Assembly (NCBI GenBank): GCA_946800325.1
Contig: OX326961.1
Coordinates: forward strand, 15,684,215 to 15,748,214
From: Luzula sylvatica
Lineage: Eukaryota; Streptophyta; Magnoliopsida; Poales; Juncaceae
Direction of reading: 5' to 3'
DNA: 64,000 bases
Positions within the stretch are counted from its first letter, which is position 1. Each line of letters begins with the position of its first letter. Position numbers and translations under genes: made by a program. Below the pieces are notes generated by a model. It did no database searches and was not told the DNA's origin. It was given only the letters and a program-made list of their open reading frames with translations. Of this stretch, positions 45,343 through 55,411 are shown one piece after another.

Positions 45343-47055
45343 CTAACTACTCTCTTCCTCCTCTAGGTATCTCAAACCTATAGCTTTCGCATGATAATCG
45401 TGCTTAGCTTGCGAGAGTGGCTTAGTAAACGGGTCCGCAACATTCCTGTCAGTATCAATCTTCTCAATGATCACATCCTTCCTTTGCAAAATCTCACGAA
45501 TCAAGTGAAATTTTCTGAGTATGTGCTTGGAGCGGTGATGTGCCCTCGGTTCCTTGGACTGTGCTATTGCGCCCGTATTGTCGCAATACACAACTACAGG
45601 TTCCGAGATGCTCGGGACTACACCAAGCTCCGACACAAACTTCTTGATCCAAACCGCCTCCTTTGCCGCTTCGGAAGCCGCAATATACTCCGATTCAGTT
45701 GTAGAGTCTGCTATCGTGGGTTGTTTGGAACTTTTCCAAACTACCGCTCCACCATTTAGACAAAACACGTATCCGCTTTGTGATCGAAAGTCATCGACAC
45801 ATGTTTGGAAACTGGCGTCGGTATATCCATTGATGACCAACCCGGATGTCTTTCCACCATAAATTAGAAATTGATCCTTAGTTCTTCGTAAGTACTTAAG
45901 GATGTTCTTAACCGCGATCCAATGCATATCCCCTGGATTAGATTGGTAACGCGAAACGACGCTCAATGCATACGACACATCGGGGCGCGTACAAATCATG
46001 GCATACATAATTGATCCAACCGCCGAAGCGTATGGAACAATACTCATCGCATTCTTATCTTCGCTCGATGTCGGACATTGAGCTTTAGAATACGATATGC
46101 CACTCGACATTGGAAGAAGTCCTTTCTTCGAATTTTGCATTGAAAACCGTTTCAACACTTTGTCGATGTACGTGCTTTGACTCAAGCCGAGTAACTTCTT
46201 GGATCTATCTCTATAAATCCTCACGCCTAATATATAGGCGGCCTCGCCCAAATCTTTCATAGCGAAACAAGTATTTAAATACTTCTTAACATCCGTAAGC
46301 ATCGGAATGTCGTTTCCTATGATCAAGATGTCGTCTACATATAGTACAAGAAATACTACGCGGCTCCCACTAACCTTCTTGTATACACAAGGTTCTTCTA
46401 CGTTTTTCACGAAATTATATTCTCGTATAACTTCATCGAAACGTATGTTCCAACTCCGAGAAGCTTGCTTCAATCCATAAATGGATCGTTGCAACTGGCA
46501 CACTTTATCCGGACTCTTTGAATCGACAAAACCCTCGGGTTGTGTCATGTACACATCCTCCTCTAAATTCCCGTTAAGGAATGCGGTTTTGACATCCATT
46601 TGCCAAATCTCGTAATCATAATACGCAGAGATAGCAAGTAAGATCCGTATGGATTTAAGCATTGCCACGGGAGAAAACGTTTCTTCATAGTCTACACCAT
46701 GAATTTGTTTGAAACCTTTCGCCACAAGCCGTGCTTTATAAGTGTTCACATTCCCATCCATGTCGGTCTTCTTCTTGAAAACCCACTTACATCCCACTGG
46801 TTTAACCCCGGGAGGTGGATCAATCAAGTTCCAAACTTGATTATCGTACATGGATTGAATCTCGGATTTCATGGCAGATTGCCACTTATCGAAATCCTCG
46901 CTTTTCATAGCCTCGCGATAAGATGTCGGTTCATCATCTATGAATTCGACTTCATCATCATTTGCCACGATAAAACCATATCGTATAGGCTCTTGACGAA
47001 TCCTACCCGATCTACGAACTGCGCCTTGTGCACTTGACTCCGGATCCTCAACATT
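45343..47055 (-). CDS. Copia element A: reverse transcriptase and RNase H
   Basis: An intact 541-codon frame opens at 46968, and the reading frame extends upstream to 47055. RT motifs are present: GCKWVFKKKTDMDG, YKARLVAKGF, QMDVKTAFLNG and the catalytic LYVDDILIIGND. The RNase H shows YTDASFQ, TIADSTTESEYIAASEA, YCDNTGAIA and NVADPFTKPL. Upstream it joins the integrase frame without a shift, interrupted only by one TGA at 47056-47058. All catalytic residues I can check are present, so this part is recent. It belongs to the retrotransposon and is not a host gene. Confidence 0.92.
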   Translation of the reverse strand, partial: NVEDPESSAQGAVRRSGRIRQEPIRYGFIVANDDEVEFIDDEPTSYREAMKSEDFDKWQSAMKSEIQSMYDNQVWNLIDPPPGVKPVGCKWVFKKKTDMDGNVNTYKARLVAKGFKQIHGVDYEETFSPVAMLKSIRILLAISAYYDYEIWQMDVKTAFLNGNLEEDVYMTQPEGFVDSKSPDKVCQLQRSIYGLKQASRSWNIRFDEVIREYNFVKNVEEPCVYKKVSGSRVVFLVLYVDDILIIGNDIPMLTDVKKYLNTCFAMKDLGEAAYILGVRIYRDRSKKLLGLSQSTYIDKVLKRFSMQNSKKGLLPMSSGISYSKAQCPTSSEDKNAMSIVPYASAVGSIMYAMICTRPDVSYALSVVSRYQSNPGDMHWIAVKNILKYLRRTKDQFLIYGGKTSGLVINGYTDASFQTCVDDFRSQSGYVFCLNGGAVVWKSSKQPTIADSTTESEYIAASEAAKEAVWIKKFVSELGVVPSISEPVVVYCDNTGAIAQSKEPRAHHRSKHILRKFHLIREILQRKDVIIEKIDTDRNVADPFTKPLSQAKHDYHAKAIGLRYLEEEESS

Positions 47056-48411
47056 TCAGGAAATCGGATCAACGTTCATCGGTTCAACATTCGTGTGCGG
47101 GTCTCGAATTTCTTCGAGATCTATTTCAGTCCCATTCACTCGCTTAGAGATAAAGTCCTCCTCAAGGAAGACTCCTCTTCGAGCTACGAAAACTTTATTT
47201 TCGACGGGATTATAGAAATAATACCCCATTGTTTCCTTGGGATACCCTACAAATAAACATTTTTCAGACTTGGGATCGAGCTTGTCCGATAATAATTTTC
47301 GAACATAAGCCTCACATCCCCAAATCTTAACATAAGACAACTTCGGAACTATTCCGGTCCATATCTCATATGGCGTCTTAGGTACCGATTTAGAAGGTAT
47401 GCGGTTTAATAAGTAAGCCGCTGTCTCTAGGGCATATCCCCAAAACGATTTTGGAAGGGAAGTTTGACTCATCATGGATCGAACCATGTCCAACAAGGTT
47501 CGATTTCTCCTCTCGGACACGCCATTCCATTGTGGCGTTCCTGCCGGAGTCCATTGTGGAACTATTCCACAATCTTTTAGATGATCTTCAAACTCATAGC
47601 TCAAATATTCACCACCTCGATCCGATCGAATGGCTTTAATTTTCTTGCCAAGCTGATTTTCAACTTCGTTTTGAAACTCTTTGAACTTTTCAAAGGTCTC
47701 CGCTTTAGTACGCATCAAATAGATATATCCATATCTACTATGATCATCCGTAAACGTAACAAAGTATCGATAGCCTCCTCTTGCCTCGATACTCATCGGT
47801 CCACACACATCGGAATGTATGAGTTCCAATAGATCGTTGGACCGTTCTCCAACCTTGGAGAACGGCGCCTTAGTCATCTTGCCAAGCAAACAAGATTCGC
47901 AATTCCCAAATGAATCCAATTCAAATGAGTCTAGTAGTCCATCTTTATGGAGTCTAGCAATTCGTTTCTCATTCACATGACCGAGACGACAATGCCAAAA
48001 GAAAGTCCGATTATCAACTTTAGATTTAATCCTTTTTGCATTAACGTTATATATGGACTTATTATTTCCGTGATCGAAATCCAACACATAAAGACCATTT
48101 TCTAACAGAACATTTCCATAGATAATAGAATCCTTACATATCGAAAACTCATTATTCCTAATAACGAATTCATAGCCATCATTGGCCAGTTTCGACACAC
48201 TTATTATGTTCTTACATAACGTTGGTACATAATAACAATTATTTAGTACTAAAATAAGTCCACTAGGCAAAGTCAAATTAACTACTCCTACGGCAAATGC
48301 AGCAACTCTTGCTCCATTCCCGACCCGTAGATCGACTTCACCTTTTTCCAACCTTCGACTATTTTGAAGAACCTGCATATTTCGAAAAATATGAGTCCCA
48401 CAACCGGTATC
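47056..48411 (-). pseudogene. Copia element A: end of protease, pre-integrase and integrase
   Basis: On the minus strand it starts in the protease motif DTGCGTHI (split by the solo LTR just before it). It continues with the H-H-C-C zinc finger (WHCRLGHVNEKR, CESCLLGK), the integrase core (HSDVCGP, FTDDHSRYGY, IRSDRGGEY, GTPQWNGVSERRNRT) and KCLFVGYPKETMGYYF. It ends at a single in-frame TGA (47056-47058), after which the same frame runs into RT. Apart from that stop and the LTR insertion the frame is open. Confidence 0.9.
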
Positions 48412-49386
48412 TGAAAGAAATACAGTTTCGGATCAACCGTAAAAGTGTACACAAGGATAAACGAATGTAGTCGTACATTCATGGCCATAACTTTCAGTGG
48501 GAAAATCCAATTAGAATGGTTCAAATTGGGTTAGATAGATAATGAGATTATCTACAACCTTCATATAGAAATATATTTCATATGAACGAAGTATAAGTGT
48601 CGTTTCTGTAAAATACCGAAAGGGTGCAACAGTATGACATACAGTTAGTAAAACAGTCATAACTTTTGCATACGAACTCCAATTGGGCTGGGCCAAATTG
48701 GGTTGAGTAGATAATAAGATTATCTACAACTTTTGTGTTGGTTTATTTTCTGTCAGAGAAATTTATCAATTTCGTCTGGACAGAATACTGAACAGGTTCA
48801 TACAGTTTTCTGTGTGAAAGGGTGTATATTGGATATACATGCCTTTTGGCTAATCCTTATCCTATTAGGTATAAATAGGATTTTCTCTCTCATCTTCACT
48901 AAGGAATTCAGAAGTAATTCAAAGCAATATTCTGCCCAAGACACAAGAAAAGAGCAAATTCAGATTTGATCTTTTGTGAGTGAAAAGGCACGAAGAGAGA
49001 TTAATAGAGAATCGATCGAGATCAAGCAAGTGCACCGATACATCGTCTAGGCAGGTGTATCCGTGTCCGGCGTCTTCCGACTCAAGGTGGATACGTGTGG
49101 AGGAGCAACACTTGGGGCTCTCCGTTGTGATCGAACCGAAGGATCGAAGAACGGGAACGAACGGTGAAGGACGCACGGTGTGGGACGCGCGTAAAGTCAC
49201 CAACGTGACCGGAGGAATAGGAGGCAGCGATCAACCCTTCGTGTTCCATCAATTTGGAACTGGTATGGATCTAACCTTCTATTTGCATCGTACCCTCGAA
49301 GTCGTGGCGTGATCTCGGGAATCGGGGAATCGGACCGGGCCTACATATCCGCTGCGCGGGCCCGGGGCCGGGGATATTCCCCAACA
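48412..49386 (+). mobile_element. Solo LTR inserted in the protease of copia element A (975 bp)
   Basis: On the + strand it begins TGAAAGAAATACAG and ends CCCCAACA. The 5-bp duplication GTATC flanks it (48407-48411 and 49387-49391). It is the same family as the LTR at 43182-44180 but inverted relative to the host element. Subtracting the LTR and one duplication copy (980 bp) brings gag and integrase back into one frame. Confidence 0.95.
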
Positions 49387-50294
49387 GTATCCAATACCCA
49401 ATTAGTCATAGTTGAAATATTAACTTCAATAACGTTAATACCTGAGAGGCCGGTCGCTGAAACCGCCTTGCCCTTCTTCACCTCCTCGAGGTAAGACTTG
49501 CAATCGCGCTTCCAATGTCCAGCCTTGTGACAATGAAAGCACGTCTCATCCTTGGATTTCTCCTTTCCCCTTTTATTCGGCTTCGAACGTTTCTTAGCCG
49601 AACCGCCCTTGGACTTTGATCTCTTACGATCCTTATTCTGAATTGTGAGAACATTTCCGGCAACTCTTGCCCTGTTCGCTCCGGACGACTTTAACGTCTC
49701 CGATTCAAAATTCTTGAGCATTCCGTGAAGCTCCGGGATCGTCTTATCCATCGAATGCATGTGATAGTTAGTCACGAACGGAGAAAACATTGGAGGAAGT
49801 GCACACAAGATCAAATCTTGTTGCATAATCTTCGACAATTTCTCTCCTAGCTTCTCAAGACGGTCTATGAGAGCTTGCACCTTCAAAACGTGAGTACTCA
49901 CTGAAGACCCCGAAGGCATCTTGCAGTTTACTAACTCCTTGAGCGTATTGAACCGTTCAATACGCTCCTGCTCTTGGAACATTTCCTTGAGCACAACGTC
50001 TATGATGTGCGCATCCGAGTCCTCAAACTGCTTTTGAAGACTAGCATCCATACATGCCAACATGAGGCACGTAACATCATTTGAGTCCTTTTTAAGTTTC
50101 TCAAACGCGGCCTTTTCTTCGGCCGTAGCATCGGGGCCCGGTTCTACTAGTTCCGTATCCAATACGTGACTCTTGCCCTCTTGCCTGAGAACTATTCTCA
50201 GGTTTCGGTGCCAGTCAAAGTAGTTCCGACCCACTAGCTTATCCTTTTCTAACGTCGATCTAATCGACATAGTGTTGGTGTTACTAGAAGACAT
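49387..50294 (-). CDS. Copia element A: gag and start of protease
   Basis: The frame starts MSSSNTNTMSIRSTLEKDKL and shows the copia gag pattern (NYFDWHRNLRIVLRQEGK, DVTCLMLACMDASLQ, MPSGSSVSTHVLKVQALIDR). A CCHC knuckle follows (CFHCHKAGHWKRDC), then the beginning of the protease, NWVLDT. It is cut there by the solo LTR; the ~15 residues after that are LTR-derived. It is in the same frame as the integrase and RT, so the ancestral element encoded one gag-pol polyprotein. Confidence 0.9.
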
Positions 50295-51060
50295 ATTCTA
50301 CAAATGAAGTGAAAGATTGATTACTAACGTTGCGTACTTATCTTATAGGGCTTATATGATGATTATATGATAGTGTTATTTTATCGAATCGATAACCCTC
50401 ATACCGATACGGGACTCCAAGTCCATAACACTCAAGACCCATATTTCCGTTCCTCCCACAAGTGACTTTAGCCTATCGGGTGGGATCCCGTTATTTAGGT
50501 AGGATTATATCCAATCGCATCCAATGCGACTCTTGAACCTTTATAGGATTTCGGTGATGGATTGTATCCAATACAATCCCAGTTCCGTGTGTGCATCCTA
50601 TCTATGCCCCGAACTCCAATCTGATTGGCCTGGACGGTTAAGTCACAACCATCTCCATCGTATCGTTCAAATAGGCTACTAGTGAGTCGACTTTAGCCTG
50701 TGCCTCACTAGTCCCGATTTAACGCTTGCCACCCTTTCGATTGTTTCAATATCACGTGCCCGACTTTAGCCTGAACCCACGTGAAACGTAACACCGAACT
50801 CGGTAGTTGTGGATATGGAAGGCATTTTCATGACTTAAATATTATGAGGGATCATGCCATTGCATGTTTCTAAATTCGTGACATAATCCAATTATATCAC
50901 TATCACAAGATTTTCATAAATGCATATGTTTTTATTTGAGAGTCTAATTATTCTAAATAATTATCTAACTATATGCTAGTATGATTGATGCCGATCAAAT
51001 CGATATAAAGAACTCAAAATTCCAAGTTGTGTAGCCAAAGTTATCACGAAAACAAAATCA
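50295..51060 (-). other. 5' leader of copia element A
   Basis: A long non-coding stretch upstream of gag. It repeats GACTTTAGCCT three times (50464, 50689, 50763). The 5' LTR and primer binding site that should follow are not found, so the 5' end is lost or rearranged. Confidence 0.6.
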
Positions 51061-51069
51061 GCAACCAGA

Positions 51070-51620
51070 AACCAGTCCGTTGTAACGCAACATAGTCCGT
51101 TACAACGGACCTCCAGTATACTTGGTGCTCCGTTACAACGGAATACCAGTCCGTTACAACGCTATTTATTCCGGAGTTTGGCCAAAATTGCCAGAAACAT
51201 GTCCGTTGCAACGCAACCTTGGTCCGTTACAACGCTATTTTCTGCATACCTTTGTCCAAATTTCCAGAAACCTGTCCGTTACAACGCAACATATAGTCCG
51301 TTGTAACGGACAAAACTGCGTAGACATCCGTTATAACGGACCCAGTCCGTTACCACGGACTTCAATAGACACCATTGGCATCCCCGCAACCCCGTATCTG
51401 ATACAGGTTCCGTTACAACGGACTCCAAGTCCGTTGCAACGGAATATGCATTTTTCACAGTTCTCTTCACACCCCCGCATCCTATACAGGGTCCGTTGCA
51501 ACGGACTCCAAGTCCGTTACAACGGAATATGTGTTTTTCGCAAAAAAATTCCCAATTTTCTGTATCTGCTACAGTGTCCGTTGCGACGGACTGAGCAGTC
51601 CGTTATAACGGACTATGCGA
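51070..51620. repeat. Cluster of ~16 short palindromes, core CCGTTACAACGG
   Basis: Near-palindromic 14-16-mers of the form GTCCGTT-RY-AACGGAC occur about sixteen times in 550 bp, mostly in pairs. The pairs sit in a larger diverged repeat (TACAGGGTCCGTTGCAACGG, then CTCCAAGTCCGTT). A long + strand frame here (51122-51766) is driven by the repeat and is not protein-like. Confidence 0.85.
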
Positions 51621-51659
51621 TTTTTGCACTGCTGTTTTCGCTCGTTTCGCAAAAAAATT

Positions 51660-52621
51660 CCCAATATAATTCTAAAACGTCCCTGGTGTATAAAGTTGTT
51701 CATAGGTTTGAACCAGGTAGTCCATTCACTGAATGGAAACTTTTACATACACTGGCATATTCGTAGATGAGATGATCAGGTTTTACTGATCTGGGACGGT
51801 AGCGTCGATTCTAGAATATGGATATACGCGGCGTCGTATATTGGACTGACCACTATATGAGTTTGTAACATGGTTAGAGTCATTGGAGACGAACTCATAT
51901 CCAGATAGTGCGTTTTAGTTCTTCATACTTGAGTGATCTCACGGATACCTAGTATGTGAAAAGACAATGCTTTGATATAATTAACCCTACGCGTAACTGT
52001 GTAGCAGAAATTACTATTGGGTATTGTTTTTAGCATAAGCAAAGGATGTGAGATTACAAGATAGGAATTGTTCCTTTCTAACCTTGAAAAAGGATAGAGG
52101 GAGATATCTCTCGGGCCCCTCGATTGAATTGAGATTGATGAAATGCTTGGCCAAGCTCGATGGAACTCAAGGAGTTCGCATTGTTATTATCAATCTAATT
52201 CTTATCGAGAAAGAGTATATCTGATCAAAAAGAAAAGAGAATGACTTGAAGTCTTAGGCTTCACCGTGACTCTTTTGATCAGAAGATATCGCGAACAAGA
52301 GGACTAGTAACATTTATCTGAGTTAGGTATGAAGATGTACTGCATCTTCATAAAGGTGTTCTCCACTTTTTCGTGCTAATTCTGGGTAGGTATTAACGGC
52401 AGTCTAGTGCTCGCAATACCTTGTGGATTGCTGCCATATCCACTGCCAGTCTTAGACGAACCTACACGGTCACACCAAGATTTCGTAACATATCGGATTC
52501 TCAAGATAATGCTCACCAATACGTTTGTTGGACAAACAAAATGGAATCACATGAGATTAGATCTCACGACATATGTTGGACATATGGCCAAGTTGATTAA
52601 GTCTTAATCCAAGAGGGAGTT
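51660..52621 (+). other. Copia element B: 3' internal non-coding region
   Basis: Homologous, in + orientation, to 44181-45060 of element A: ACAATGCTTTGATAT, ACAAGATAGGAATTGTT, GAGATATCTCTCGGGCCC and GAACAAGAGGACTAGTAAC occur in the same order. It ends at a purine-rich tract (CCAAGAGGGAGTT) directly before an LTR. No coding part of element B is present upstream. Confidence 0.8.
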
Positions 52622-53250
52622 TGAAAGAAAATATGGCTTAAGAATTAACTTGGAAGAATTTATATAAATAGGCAATTCTGCAGTCAGAATAAGGTTAGTT
52701 CGAACTAACTATATCAGTGCGTTCGAACGGACTTATTCGTGATAAACAGAAGTAGGTTCGTTCGAACGAACATTTAGGTGCGTTCGAACGAACTGGGTTC
52801 GTTCGAACGAACTATGTTAAGTGCGTTCGAACTGACATGTTTCCTATATATATAAAGTTCTGATTCCGGAATTTGACCTAAGTTTTTCTAGGGTTTTGAG
52901 CCGTCGTTTCTCTTTCCTCTTCCACAGAATTCCAGATCAGATCTGGTGAGATTGAGAGGGAGATTCGAGCAAGGATCTTGAGAGATTGATCGTGACGGCG
53001 ACTAGAACGGCGTTGGCGATTTCCGATTGGTCGAAATCAAGGTGGACACGAGTAGAGGGATTGCACGAGCGATTCTTGGAGAAGGTTCACGGATTTGGAG
53101 AAGTAATCGACACGTACTAACTTGTACGAGGTAATTATCTCCAACTCTTCCTTTTTCGTTGGTTTTAGGGCGTGATCCAGGGTAGAATTAGGTTACGCAT
53201 GCGTGAATAATTCCGCTGCACACTATGATAATCGTGTGCGTAACCCTACA
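52622..53250 (+). repeat. Copia element B: 3' LTR (about 629 bp)
   Basis: It begins TGAAAGAAAATATGGC after the polypurine tract and probably ends GTAACCCTACA. A TATA-like TATATATAAAG is at 52846-52856. At 52694-52836 it has six palindromes with core CGTTCGAACG (for example GGTTCGTTCGAACGAAC). The right boundary is estimated from the CA end. Confidence 0.75.
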
Positions 53251-54350
53251 ATTAAAATTCACAAAAAGAATCCACAAAAAAAATTCAGGGACTTTGTTGC
53301 AATTTTTAATACACAGTAGATAAAAATAAGCGGAGGGGCCATTTTGTAAAAACAATCACACGCACGCTCAAGGCTCAACCCGTGACTTACCCCTACCCCT
53401 ACCCCTACCCCTATTAAGAACCTTCTTGGTCATTCCTCTGTCCCCAGAACCTTCCTCTCGATCGAAGCATCCTCCCGAACCCTAGTTTGCATTGATTCGT
53501 ATTTATTAATATTGATTCCTTTGTGCATGCGCGCACGTGCTTCGTGCGTCCGCGCGTGCACACGTGTTGATTTGTATTTATTAGTAATCATTAATATTCA
53601 AATCGTTCCTCCAATTAACAGTCAGTTAATAATGAATAATTTGCATTGATTTTTTTCTGTACAAGTTCATATTAATCATCAAATAACAATTAATTAGTCA
53701 TCAAATATTCCATTCACATCCTAATTAATCATCAAATAACAATTAATTTCGAAAAATATTGTCTATTAACTGTTGATTAAGAAATAAAAAACTAGGCCAA
53801 AATGAAATTAATTAGCCCTAAGAAAAATGCAACCTGCCAATTAAAAAAAAAACTAATATTTAATCATTAGCTTTAATGAAACAAATTACTTAAATGAAAT
53901 TAATTTGCCATAAATAGAATTAATCAATTAGCTTAAAAATGCATTAATCAATTAGTCCTAGATGGAATTAATTTGACAATACACATTATCCATTATAATG
54001 CATTAATTGATCAATAAACCTAAAAAGGCAGATAATAATTCTTTTTTCTTTTTTTTTTGCTAATTAACAGGATACTAACACCACATTTTGAGATCTAAAA
54101 ACTAAAGAAATAAACCATTAAAAAAACACATATAAATCATATCCAAAACAGCAAGCAAATTAAAGAGCACAAATAAATTTTATACTTGCTTATAATCAAC
54201 ATGTATGAAAAGTAACAAAACCCATTTTTCAGCAAAAAAAAACAGATACGCAAATTAATTGAAAAAAATCCAAGAAATTAACAAAAAAATTGACACAAAA
54301 TCAACTGATAATACGTACCAGAAAATTAACAGATAATACGTACCAGAAAA
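53251..54350. other. Non-coding, AT-rich
   Basis: 53270-53520 includes a purine/pyrimidine-biased block with GAACCCTAG-type leader sequence. The rest is A/T-rich. No gene is recognised. Confidence 0.5.
53389..53412. repeat. (ACCCCT)4 microsatellite
   Basis: Four perfect ACCCCT units. It resembles, but is not, the plant telomere motif CCCTAAA. Confidence 0.9.
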
Positions 54351-54529
54351 ATTACCAAATCTGGAATAAAATAAACAAAAAAAAATGAAAAATAGAAACC
54401 CCACGAATTTCAGTCAAAATTCCATGAATTAATGGGATAACTCGAATAAAAAATAGATTTGAAAAACGCACATGACTTAACATCCATAATTCGAATAAAA
54501 AACAGCAAATAAAAAAAAACAACAAATGA

Positions 54530-54654
54530 ATGAAAATTTTCAAGAAAACGAACGAAAAAACGAAATAACCAATAAAATCTCCAAAAAAACCAGAAAGACT
54601 TGTTTGCTGTTGAGCGAGAGAAGGCTACAATTAGTGTGTGTGTGTGTGTGCGCG

Positions 54655-54716
<62 letters not shown>

Positions 54717-54830
54717 GTGTGTGTGTTTGTGGCGGTTGAAAATGAGAGAGGGGAGAGAGAGAGAGTGTTTAGGGTTTGGGTATATATGGACCAACTCAAT
54801 TAATTTGAATTTGAATTAAAGTTAATTGCG
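54530..54830 (-). promoter_or_regulatory. Promoter-like block with CT/CA-rich leader, no gene attached
   Basis: Read on the minus strand: CCATATATACCCAAACCCTA (TATA-like), then a CT-rich tract including (CT)n at 54658-54714, a CA run at 54634-54650, and a leader-like stretch to an ATG near 54490. The frame after it is low-complexity and not protein-like. It may be the 5' end of a gene whose body was lost to the copia insertion at 53250, or a chance assembly. Confidence 0.3.
54634..54714. repeat. (TG)n and (AG)n microsatellites
   Basis: GT repeats at 54634-54650, then about 57 bp of AG at 54658-54714. Open frames across them are artefacts. Confidence 0.95.
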
Positions 54831-55411
54831 GGCGGAGTTAATTGGGAAAATTTTGAAAAAGAATAGTAAGGTGTTCTCGATTAACAAGTTATGTCATGAT
54901 CTGGGCCAAATTGGGCGAAGCCATATATGACCTCAAAAAAAATTTACTATTTGATTTTTCTTTTCTTTGTTTTTTTGCAAATTGATGTTTCTGTCACTTT
55001 CTACGCAATTCTAAGTCGCGGCTTTTATACATAAAATCCTCAGTTTTGTGGAGTCGACGTTGAATGGGTAAGATCAAGATGCATTAAATAATGCTTGTCC
55101 AATGAAAAACTAGAAAAGTTGTTTTGCTTCGCTTGATGGCTAATGCGTCATGAAAAGTTCTGTTCTCTTATTTTATTCATTTTGTTCATTTCAATTTTTC
55201 TTCCAACGAATTAAATAATTGGCTTTTGATCAAGTCCTACCGTAGTTAAGTCTCTGAGAAAACCAGTACAATAATAGAGAACTAACTGCTAGGCAAAATT
55301 CATTTAAAAACCAAAATAAATTAAAACTAACATCCACAAATCCCCATAAATTCCTCCTATCAATTGTTTCCCTTGACTTAACATATATCCACCAATCTTC
55401 TTTGGCTTCAA
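54831..55411. other. 5' flank of MATH-BTB gene 4
   Basis: Non-coding; no clear TATA box was singled out. No other gene is seen. Confidence 0.5.

Noticed and set aside
51122..51766. A 214-codon frame with RYNG-type repeats
   Set aside because: It follows the palindrome array and has no protein-like segments outside it.
53389..53412. Interstitial telomere repeat
   Set aside because: The unit is ACCCCT, four copies, not the plant CCCTAAA motif.
54410..54819. Several overlapping frames on both strands
   Set aside because: They are driven by AG/CT and GT/CA microsatellites and give low-complexity peptides only.
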